Of a stretch of DNA of 8,650 nucleotides, positions 1-4,922 are shown piece after piece. The position numbers were made by a program, and so were the translations under genes. The DNA is taken from contig JAUWDP010000034.1 in assembly GCA_030608725.1 (NCBI GenBank), positions 1 through 8,650 of the forward strand, written 5' to 3'. Each line of letters opens with the position of its first letter. The stretch's first letter is position 1. Under the pieces are notes generated by a model, which was not told where the DNA came from, made no database searches, and saw only the letters and a list, made by a program, of their open reading frames with translations. The stretch is from Candidatus Bathyarchaeota archaeon (GTDB lineage Archaea > Thermoproteota > Bathyarchaeia > TCS64).

Positions 1-82
1 CGCTAATCCGTAAGGGCGCGTAGGTACGGAAAGAGAAGGACTGCTGATCTTCTGTGACCAGCGGACCCTCAGCGGATGGAGT

Positions 83-676
83 GCCGGGTCCAACGTACAT
101 GGAGATGGTAGTGAGGAGAACGGGTCAGTTTTCGTTCATAGCCACGCGGATCCCAAGGTGATCGTCGGGCAGGGCACGATAGGCCTGGAGGTCATGGAGG
201 ACCTACCCGACGCTGAGGCAGTCATCGTCCCCATAGGTGGGGGAGGGCTGATCTCGGGGATATCGTCGGCTGTGAAGACGGTCGCGGAGGATGTCAAAGT
301 CTACGGCGTGGAGCCGACGGCCGCCCCAGGGGCCTACAGGTCCCTCAGGGAGGGCGTGTGCCACGAGACGCTGGATGTCGGTGAGAGCATCGCCGACGGC
401 CTGCTGGGGGGGTTCGGACGGCTGCCCTTCGAGATCTGCAGGCGGACAGTGAACGACACGTTCTTGGTCGATGATGGGGAGATCGTGGAGGCGATGGCGG
501 CGTTCCAGCAGGAGGAGCAGGTGATGGTGGAGCCCGCGTCGTCTGTGGGGCTTGCGGCCATGCTGTCGGGGAAGATCGAGCTGCAGGACAGGAAGGTCGT
601 GCTTGTGGTCACGAGCAGAAATATCGACGCGTCGAGATACAACCAGCTCATTCAGAAGAGATTTAGGTCAGGCTAG
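83..676 (+). pseudogene. Threonine/serine dehydratase, C-terminal remnant (5' half missing)
   Basis: The reading frame matches the C-terminal half of PLP-dependent threonine dehydratase (threonine to 2-oxobutyrate and ammonia; fold type II). Visible landmarks in order are FVHSHADP (family usually FVHPFDDP), GQGTIGLE, the phosphate-binding loop PIGGGGLISG, VKVYGVEP, IADGL, VEPASSVGLAAML and a terminal VTSRNID where SGGNID is usual. The frame opens only after a TAA at 11-13. Similarity fades upstream of about base 83, where AGSNVHGDG resembles the family's GAEVVLHGD, followed by an apparent in-frame loss of roughly a dozen residues before ENGSVFVH. The N-terminal region with the Schiff-base lysine (SFKxRG) is absent, so this cannot be a working dehydratase as it stands. 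The first in-frame start-like codon is GTG at 158, inside a conserved motif, with no ribosome site. The remaining 170 or so codons are open, so the break is probably recent; a misassembly at the left edge is the alternative. Confidence 0.8.
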
Positions 677-742
677 TGTGTGCAGCGCGCGACAAGAGGG
701 TCGACACCCCCTACGAGGATATCGGGGGAGTACACTAGAGCC
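671..742 (-). ncRNA. Candidate small structured RNA behind an SRP-like promoter
   Basis: Read on the minus strand, this 72-nt element closes on itself. GGCT-CT-AGTGT (742-732) pairs with ACACT-AGCC (679-671), with a 2-nt bulge. ACTCCCCC (731-724) pairs with GGGGGTGT (711-704) around a 12-nt loop, with one mismatch. CGAC (703-700) pairs with GTCG (693-690) around a 6-nt loop. Together this gives a three-way-junction shape. A TATA-like element nearly identical to that of the SRP RNA lies 20-29 nt upstream of 742, which places a start close to the 5' base of the closing stem. No tRNA features are present (no T-loop TTCRA, no D-arm), and no T-run follows, so the 3' end is a guess. It overlaps the stop codon of the broken dehydratase, so it could instead be a 3' hairpin of that transcript. 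The function is unknown and the call is inferential. Confidence 0.3.
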
Positions 743-747
743 CCGAG

Positions 748-771
748 CGCACCTCATCGCCATAAAACCGT
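748..771 (-). promoter_or_regulatory. SRP-promoter-like element, minus strand
   Basis: The minus strand reads ACGGTTTTAT (771-762), then GG, then CGATGAGGTGCG (759-748). The SRP RNA promoter reads ACGGTTTTAT (3293-3284) followed directly by CGATGGGCTGCG (3283-3272). The TATA decamer is identical and the downstream 12-mer matches at 10 of 12 positions, with a 2-nt insertion between them. This looks like a duplicated or shared stable-RNA promoter pointing toward 742-671. Confidence 0.45.
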
Positions 772-778
772 AGAGAAG

Positions 779-816
779 TTTCGTTACATACCGAATGTTT
801 CGCTAATTTAACGAAA
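779..816. repeat. Inverted repeat in an AT-rich island
   Basis: TTTCGTTA (779-786) and TAACGAAA (809-816) are perfect 8-bp inverted copies 22 bp apart, and a third variant, TTTCGCTA, lies at 798-805. They sit at the start of an AT-rich island of roughly 765-895, which contrasts with the GC-rich surroundings. A regulator binding site or the scar of a mobile element are both possible; no transposase or second copy is seen in the window. Confidence 0.4.
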
Positions 817-896
817 GTATCAATGAGTTAGATGTTAGTAGAACCATACAATTCCATAGTTCACAAATACGTCAAACGATAAAAGAAACCTGAAAA

Positions 897-971
897 CAGC
901 CCCTCCCGATCCGATGCCAGGTAAAAACACAGTCCATTCCCAGAAAAACTATCTGAGGGGGGAGGGGGGGT
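897..971. other. G-rich tract with upstream complementary C tract; no gene in this stretch
   Basis: GGGGGG-A-GGGGGGG (957-970, preceded by GA) lies about 50 bp downstream of CCCCTCCC (900-907), which can pair with part of it. The tract marks the left edge of a strongly A/C-rich plus strand. Of the 570-base gap between the dehydratase remnant and the next gene, the part from about 972 to 1130 shows only A/C-rich, low-complexity sequence. Open frames there are low-complexity and lack starts or family resemblance. Confidence 0.4.
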
Positions 972-1132
972 CATGCATCCGCCTATGAAAAACGCCCCTG
1001 CAGACGAAAGGAACCCCGGAAAACCCCCGACACGACCCCGTTCATTCCAAAAGGGGCACCTATTCATACCAAAAACGCGCCCAAAACCCCTCAACGGAAC
1101 AGTGAACAAAACACAACCAACACAACAGACCT

Positions 1133-1205
1133 CACACGGAAAAAACCCCACGGAATGCTTATCCCCTGCCAGCCACACGCGAAAAAAACGCTTATCACAT
1201 GCCAC
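1133..1205 (+). promoter_or_regulatory. Tandem promoter-like units upstream of the PLP enzyme gene
   Basis: Two similar units stand in direct repeat. The first is CACACGGAAAAAA (1133-1145) followed by GCTTATCCCCTGCCA (1157-1171). The second is CACACGCGAAAAAAA (1174-1188) followed by GCTTATCACATGCCA (1190-1204). The 15-mers match at 13 positions and are offset by 33 bp, about three helical turns. The A-run plus CTTATC resembles an archaeal BRE plus TATA box. The second unit would start transcription near 1217-1220, about 27 nt before the ATG at 1247. They may be two promoters or a paired operator. Confidence 0.45.
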
Positions 1206-1246
1206 CACTCACAACCCCCAAATACACCCGCAGACCCACTAAAACC

Positions 1247-2296
1247 ATGAGACTCAACACCCTACCCAGGGCAGGCCTCGCGGCCACCCCCACCCCCCTC
1301 CAACCCCTCCCCAACCTCACCAAGCACCTCGGAGGCCCCATCATCCTCGTCAAAAGAGACGACCTCACCGGCCTCGCATTCGGAGGCAACAAGGCCCGGA
1401 AACTCGACTACCTCATGGGAGACGCCCTCCAGAAAAAAGCCGACATCATCGTCACAGGCGCCGGATTCCACAGCAACTGGTGCACCCAGACCGCCGCCGC
1501 CTGCTGCAAGCTCGGCCTCTCCCTCATCCTCGTCAAGAGCGGCCCCGAAGACGGATACGACCCCGACCAGTGGGACGGCAACCACCTCCTCCACCACCTC
1601 TACGGAGCCGACATCACCATCCTCAAGGAGGGCTCAGGCCAACGCCGCCAGGAGATCATAGAGGAGCTCCGCGCACAGGGCCGCAACCCCTACCTCATGC
1701 CCGTCGGAGGCTCCACCCCCCTCGGCGCCGCAGGATATGTCCACTGCATGCTCGAACTCCTCACCCAGGCCGTGGACCAGACCGCAGAGATCACCCACCT
1801 CTACCACGCCACCGGCTCAGGGGGCACCCAGACCGGCCTCGCCCTCGGCGCCAAGGCCCTCAACACCGGCATCAAGGTCGTCGGAGTCTCCACCGGCTAC
1901 GGCGACAGCGCAAGGCGCACAGAGAACCTCCTCAGGCTCTCTCACGAGACCGCCGAGTTCCTGGAGATCGAGACACGCCTCACCGAGGAAGACATCCACG
2001 TCCTCGACCAGTACAGCGAGGGATACGGATACGCCACAGAGGCCAAGACCGAGGCAATCAAGCTCCTCGCCGAGAAGGAGGGCATCCTCATCGACCCCGT
2101 CTACACCGCCACCGCCATGGCCGCCCTCATCGACGACACACGGACAGGAAAGCTCACCGAGGACGACACAGCCATATTCCTCCACACAGGAGGCACAGCA
2201 GCCCTATTCCCATACAGAGAGACACTCAAGACCTACACTCAGGGGAAACCTCTCCCATGGAAGATCCCCCAGTGGAGCCCCGACTACACCGGGTAG
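1247..2296 (+). CDS. PLP-dependent D-cysteine desulfhydrase / ACC deaminase family enzyme
   Basis: A 349-residue protein, of normal length for the family, homologous over its whole length to D-cysteine desulfhydrase (D-cysteine to pyruvate, H2S and ammonia), ACC deaminase and cysteate sulfo-lyase (fold type II PLP enzymes, cytosolic). In order: TPTPLQPLPNLTKHLGGPIILVKRDDL (split here as TPTPL at 14-18 and VKRDD at 35-39), the PLP lysine in GGNKARKLD (K49), GFHSNWCTQTAA (74-84), VGGSTPLGAAGYV (153-165), the phosphate loop TGSGGTQTGL (189-198), LIDPVYTATAMA (281-292, with the conserved Tyr286) and FLHTGGTAALF (311-321). The ATG at 1247 is chosen because the family's N-terminus begins there; an upstream GTG-type extension to 1199 would add 16 unrelated residues. 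No Shine-Dalgarno sequence precedes it. The substrate motif reads SNW where SNH (desulfhydrase) or SNQ (ACC deaminase) is usual, so the exact substrate is uncertain. The coding strand is unusually C-rich. Confidence 0.9.
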   Translation: MRLNTLPRAGLAATPTPLQPLPNLTKHLGGPIILVKRDDLTGLAFGGNKARKLDYLMGDALQKKADIIVTGAGFHSNWCTQTAAACCKLGLSLILVKSGPEDGYDPDQWDGNHLLHHLYGADITILKEGSGQRRQEIIEELRAQGRNPYLMPVGGSTPLGAAGYVHCMLELLTQAVDQTAEITHLYHATGSGGTQTGLALGAKALNTGIKVVGVSTGYGDSARRTENLLRLSHETAEFLEIETRLTEEDIHVLDQYSEGYGYATEAKTEAIKLLAEKEGILIDPVYTATAMAALIDDTRTGKLTEDDTAIFLHTGGTAALFPYRETLKTYTQGKPLPWKIPQWSPDYTG

Positions 2297-2478
2297 AACC
2301 CACAAAGAAGACAGAGCCCTAACCCAAGGACCCCAGAAACCTCCCTGATAAAGGATAAGAAGAGAGGGACAGGAGAGAAGTGGCCTCTGCAGGAGGACCC
2401 TGCCCCCTCCACACGTAAAAAACCCCGAACCCCTTTAAGAGCATGATGGGCAACAAAACCTAACCAACACCTCCAAAA

Positions 2479-2512
2479 CTATAAAAAACATGAAACCCAA
2501 TATGGTCAGGTG
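2479..2512 (+). promoter_or_regulatory. Promoter and ribosome site of the small PH-like gene
   Basis: CTATAAAAAA (2479-2488) is a good archaeal TATA-like box, which predicts a start near 2507-2510. AGGTG (2508-2512) lies five bases before the GTG at 2518 and supports that codon as the start. A second weaker box, CCTTTAAG, lies near 2435-2442. The rest of the gap from 2297 shows only a small GC-rich hairpin near 2380-2400. Confidence 0.5.
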
Positions 2513-2517
2513 CTTAA

Positions 2518-2829
2518 GTGAGCAAAGTAATAGAGTACACGAAGGGGATCCTGGGCGACGAAGACCAATTCAAGACCAGCTTCCGGGGAACCTTCGGCAA
2601 CAGCTTCGGCTACATCGTCCTGTGTAACCAACGCCTCCTATTCATCCACGAGAAGGGTACAGGAGGCTTCGACAAGATCCTCGACATCCCGTACGACAGC
2701 GTACGGGAATACGGATTCCCGGAACCCAACAGACTCAGCATCACCCAGAAAGACGGCAACACAAACGAGATAGAGGTCGCCGGCTCCACACTGTTCCTGA
2801 AGATGAGCCTAAAAGACCTCATACCATAA
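2518..2829 (+). CDS. Small PH-like domain protein, function unknown
   Basis: A 103-residue soluble protein starting at GTG with a ribosome site in front. The pattern GYIVLCNQRLLFIHEKG (31-47), KILDIPYDSVREYGF (53-67), then LSITQKDGNTNEIEVAG (73-89) and an amphipathic C-terminal helix, matches the bacterial-type pleckstrin-homology layout: a strand pair ending in a 'TNxRLxF' motif, an 'IPY..I' strand, and a final strand pair before a helix. No signal peptide, membrane segment or catalytic motif is visible. Such domains usually mediate protein or lipid contacts, but nothing here shows the partner. It is a single gene with its own promoter and a T-run just downstream, facing the SRP RNA gene tail to tail. 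The PH assignment is by pattern only. Confidence 0.75.
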   Translation: MSKVIEYTKGILGDEDQFKTSFRGTFGNSFGYIVLCNQRLLFIHEKGTGGFDKILDIPYDSVREYGFPEPNRLSITQKDGNTNEIEVAGSTLFLKMSLKDLIP

Positions 2830-2840
2830 ATACACCACCA

Positions 2841-2845
2841 TTTTT
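2841..2845 (+). terminator. T-run terminator of the PH-like gene
   Basis: A run of five T follows the stop codon of the PH-like gene by 12 bases, in the usual form of archaeal intrinsic termination. No hairpin is needed in archaea. Confidence 0.4.
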
Positions 2846-2906
2846 CCCCCACCCCGGATAACCACCCAACCAGGGCACACCCCTCATCAAACGGAGGACA
2901 CAACGC

Positions 2907-2911
2907 AAAAA
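2907..2911 (-). terminator. T-run terminator of SRP RNA
   Basis: The plus strand AAAAA reads TTTTT on the minus strand, about 28 nt after the last paired base of the SRP RNA closing helix. This is the expected place for termination and leaves a short 3' tail. Confidence 0.5.
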
Positions 2912-2938
2912 CCAGATGACCACCCACGCGTTGAGAAG

Positions 2939-3262
2939 GTGCAGCGACGGCCCCCCAGGGCTCAAGGGCTCACCCACGGACAGGGGCGCACGACCCCCCT
3001 CAGGCTCGCGACCCCGCGAGCGCCAAACGTCCAGGCTTAGGCCGCTCCCTCCCGGGCCTCACCGGTTCACCCGACTACAGCCCCCACGCCCCCCTACGAG
3101 GGCGCAGGGAACAACCGCCGACCCCGCGGGACAAGCCCTCGACGGAGAGCCGCACGTCTTACCCGCAGGCTTCACCCCATCACACCGAGGTTACTGACCC
3201 CTCCTATAGCCCGTTTGAAGGCAAGGGGAAGGGCTAGCTCCCGGTCCTACCCGCCGCTGCAC
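2939..3262 (-). ncRNA. ffs: Signal recognition particle RNA (7S RNA)
   Basis: The RNA component of SRP, which binds SRP54 and SRP19 and directs ribosomes making membrane and secreted proteins to the translocon. The ends are set by the closing helix: GTGCAGCGGCGG (3262-3251) pairs with CCGTCGCTGCAC (2950-2939), with a single G-U. The Alu-like 5' part follows, with TAGCCC...GGGCTA pairing and an AGTAAC element corresponding to the U-turn motif. The S domain shows the signature GGGTGAACCGG, then GAGGCCC-GGGA-GGGAGCGGCC and CTAAG, which is helix 8 with its GNRA tetraloop. The length of about 324 nt fits archaeal 7S RNA. Helix 8 departs from consensus: the loop strands read UGAGG and AGCGG where UCAGG and AGCAG are usual, and the tetraloop is GGGA instead of GGAA. 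The gene follows the stop codon of the membrane protease gene on the same strand but has its own TATA box. Confidence 0.92.
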
Positions 3263-3271
3263 CAACCACAA

Positions 3272-3293
3272 CGCAGCCCATCGATAAAACCGT
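3272..3293 (-). promoter_or_regulatory. SRP RNA promoter
   Basis: ACGGTTTTAT (3293-3284, minus) lies 22-31 nt upstream of the inferred 5' end at 3262, the correct distance for an archaeal TATA box. It is followed by CGATGGGCTGCG. The box begins only about 7 bp beyond the stop codon of the protease gene. The same element recurs at 748-771. Confidence 0.7.
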
Positions 3294-3299
3294 TACGCA

Positions 3300-4163
3300 C
3301 TAGAGGATCGGCACCAGACCGAACTTGACAAGGCTCAGAAGCAGGTTAGAGACCATCAGCGCTAGGAAGCTGTACATCGTCGTCCGCTCCAGCACACGCC
3401 CCCACTCCGGCTTAGTCGCCAGATACTCCCGTACCATCTGCCCCCCGTCCAGCGGATAGATGGGCAGCATGTTCACCATCGCCAGGTTAATCGACAGGAA
3501 GTAAAGCCAGTTCAGGAACACCCCCACAACCTGGGGCAGGCCGCCCCCTACCACGGAGAAGACGCCCACCACCAGCAGCCCCGTCATCAGGTTCACCAGG
3601 GAACCGGACGCGAAGACCCGCAGCTTAGACATCAGCCCAGCCCTCCCCAGGGACTCCTCATCGGGCTCCACGGCCCCCCCGAAGGTAATCACAGCCACCA
3701 GCAGCGCCGCCGACCTCACCTCGATCCCCTCAGCCACACACATCACCCCGTGGCTCAGTTCATGGAGCAGGATCACAACCCCCGCCGCGGCGAGGAACCA
3801 GACCATGCTCTGAAGCTGGATGGTCACCCCCGGGATCAGGGGCATAACCGGAGACGCCTCGGCCGGCACGTATAGGAACCTGTAAAGGTTCTGCAATAGC
3901 ATGTACGTCATGAACGCCACCTGCCCGAAGAAGGAGGCCACCCCCATGTTCCCCAACACCCTCCAGAGCCCCGGACGCCAGCTCCCCACACGGATCAGCA
4001 CCGAGTTCAACCGAGTCGACTTATACATCGCGTAGAAGGGATGAAGCTCAACCCCGAACCTCTCCAGCTTCAGGAACCTCGCCAGGAAGTAGAAGATGAA
4101 CCACCCCACAACTAGAAGACCTAGAGTAGCGTATGTCTCATACCACATGGCCAAGCCTGACAC
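3300..4163 (-). CDS. Site-2 protease family (M50) intramembrane zinc metallopeptidase
   Basis: A 287-residue polytopic membrane protein of the S2P/M50 group, which cleaves membrane proteins within the bilayer, often to release regulators. The zinc-binding helix is LLHELSHG (HExxH at 134-138), and the third ligand lies in NMLPIYPLDGG (231-241, Asp239). Hydrophobic segments lie near residues 12-30, 75-97, 120-140, 152-165, 186-205, 212-235 and 264-285. The stretch GGAVEPDEESLGRAGLMSKL, then RVFASGSLVNL, is typical of archaeal members. No PDZ domain is inserted between the two motifs, so it is a compact form. The GTG at 4163 gives the longest frame; an ATG at 4148 removes only five residues and is as likely, and neither has a clear ribosome site. 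It is divergent from the nucleotidyltransferase gene. The substrate is unknown. Confidence 0.88.
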   Translation of the reverse strand: MSGLAMWYETYATLGLLVVGWFIFYFLARFLKLERFGVELHPFYAMYKSTRLNSVLIRVGSWRPGLWRVLGNMGVASFFGQVAFMTYMLLQNLYRFLYVPAEASPVMPLIPGVTIQLQSMVWFLAAAGVVILLHELSHGVMCVAEGIEVRSAALLVAVITFGGAVEPDEESLGRAGLMSKLRVFASGSLVNLMTGLLVVGVFSVVGGGLPQVVGVFLNWLYFLSINLAMVNMLPIYPLDGGQMVREYLATKPEWGRVLERTTMYSFLALMVSNLLLSLVKFGLVPIL

Positions 4164-4194
4164 CAGCGAGCTTTACTAATAAGCGAAACCCCCC

Positions 4195-4217
4195 TTTAAA
4201 TACCGTTTGAGGAGGGC
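4195..4217 (+). promoter_or_regulatory. TATA-like box and strong ribosome site of the nucleotidyltransferase gene
   Basis: TTTAAATA (4195-4202) is followed by GAGGAGGG (4210-4217), three bases before the ATG at 4221. The TATA box is so close that a start 25 bp downstream would exclude the ribosome site. Either an upstream promoter (the ACTAATAAG region, 4175-4183) is used or the TTTAAATA serves the divergent protease gene. Confidence 0.45.
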
Positions 4218-4220
4218 ACG

Positions 4221-4904
4221 ATGACAGACAAAATAGAGGTCGAGTACGCCCAGGAACACTGGGAACTCCTCAGCAGGCTCAGGGACGAGGCGCAGACCCT
4301 CACCCGCCCCCTCGCGGAGGCCCACATCGAGGCCCTCGTCTACGGCAGCATCGCCCGCGGAGACGTCCACACCGGAAGCGACATCGACGTATTCATCCCC
4401 AGCCCACCCGCCCCCACCATCCTCGAAACCCTCATCAACCGCACGGGCATCCAGACCGCCAACAGGGAGATCATTCAGGCCACACCCACGTACGCCGCCA
4501 AGGGCTACATCCACGCAACCGAGGACAGGAGCTACTCCTTCCCCCTCGTCCAGCTTCGAACCCACGAACGGGAGTTCTACGACTTCGCGGGGTCCCTCAC
4601 CCCCAAACAGCTACAGGATGGAACACGGGTCCCAGGAGTCGACAAGCACCTGAGGCTAATAGAGCCCACGGAACGAGGCCACACCGAGACCCCCATCCAG
4701 GGCAGGGAGGGAGCTGTCGCAAAGACCCTGGGCGTAGGCGTCACCATCGTCCTAGACAGGATCCGAACCCTCCAGCGCAGGGAGAGGATAGGCAGGACCG
4801 GGGTCTACATAAAACGCCCCCTCGCCCCCGACGAGACGTTCGGGGACGTCTACCATCAGCTGGCGCGGACAAGGCCCGCTCTGAGACGCAGAATGAGAAT
4901 GTAA
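4221..4904 (+). CDS. Archaeal nucleotidyltransferase with C-terminal winged-helix-like segment
   Basis: A 227-residue cytosolic protein. Its N-terminal half carries the DNA polymerase beta-type nucleotidyltransferase signature YGSIARGDVHTGSDIDVFI (41-59), with the GS pair at 42-43 and metal-binding Asp54 and Asp56. A strand ending in ATPTYAAKGYIH (87-98) follows. Residues of roughly 160-200, GREGAVAKTLGVGV and the following VLDRIRTLQRRERIGRTGVYIKR, look like a helix-turn-helix plus wing. The overall form resembles an archaeal family of predicted nucleotidyltransferases (COG1665 by my recollection). It would transfer an NMP group to an unknown acceptor. It stands alone as a transcription unit and meets dnaG tail to tail 18 bp away. 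It has no antitoxin-like HEPN neighbour, so it is probably not a MNT/HEPN pair. The ribosome site and ATG make the start secure. Confidence 0.85.
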   Translation: MTDKIEVEYAQEHWELLSRLRDEAQTLTRPLAEAHIEALVYGSIARGDVHTGSDIDVFIPSPPAPTILETLINRTGIQTANREIIQATPTYAAKGYIHATEDRSYSFPLVQLRTHEREFYDFAGSLTPKQLQDGTRVPGVDKHLRLIEPTERGHTETPIQGREGAVAKTLGVGVTIVLDRIRTLQRRERIGRTGVYIKRPLAPDETFGDVYHQLARTRPALRRRMRM

Positions 4905-4909
4905 AAAAA
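4903..4909 (-). terminator. T-run terminator of dnaG
   Basis: Seven A on the plus strand give TTTTTTT on the minus strand, 14 bases after the dnaG stop codon. The run overlaps the stop codon of the converging nucleotidyltransferase gene. Confidence 0.5.
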
Positions 4910-4922
4910 GGGAATTATGAGG

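Noticed and set aside
671..742. tRNA gene, suggested by the 72-nt length and a closing stem
   Set aside because: No T-arm, D-arm or anticodon arm of correct size is present, and the acceptor-like stem has a 2-nt bulge.
861..1208. Minus-strand open frame of 115 codons in the long gap
   Set aside because: Low-complexity Phe/Gly/Cys-rich translation produced by the G/T-rich strand; no ribosome site and no family resemblance, and it overlaps the promoter units.
973..1242. Plus-strand open frame of 89 codons
   Set aside because: The composition is dominated by Pro, Thr, Lys and His from A/C-rich sequence; it ends just before the real gene and has no ribosome site.
1480..2348. Long Arg/Pro/His-rich and Ser/Pro-rich frames inside the PLP enzyme gene
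   Set aside because: They are out-of-frame readings of a C-rich coding sequence.
2916..3197. Plus-strand open frame of 93 codons
   Set aside because: It lies antisense to the SRP RNA, whose structure explains the sequence; the translation is Pro/Arg-rich without motifs.
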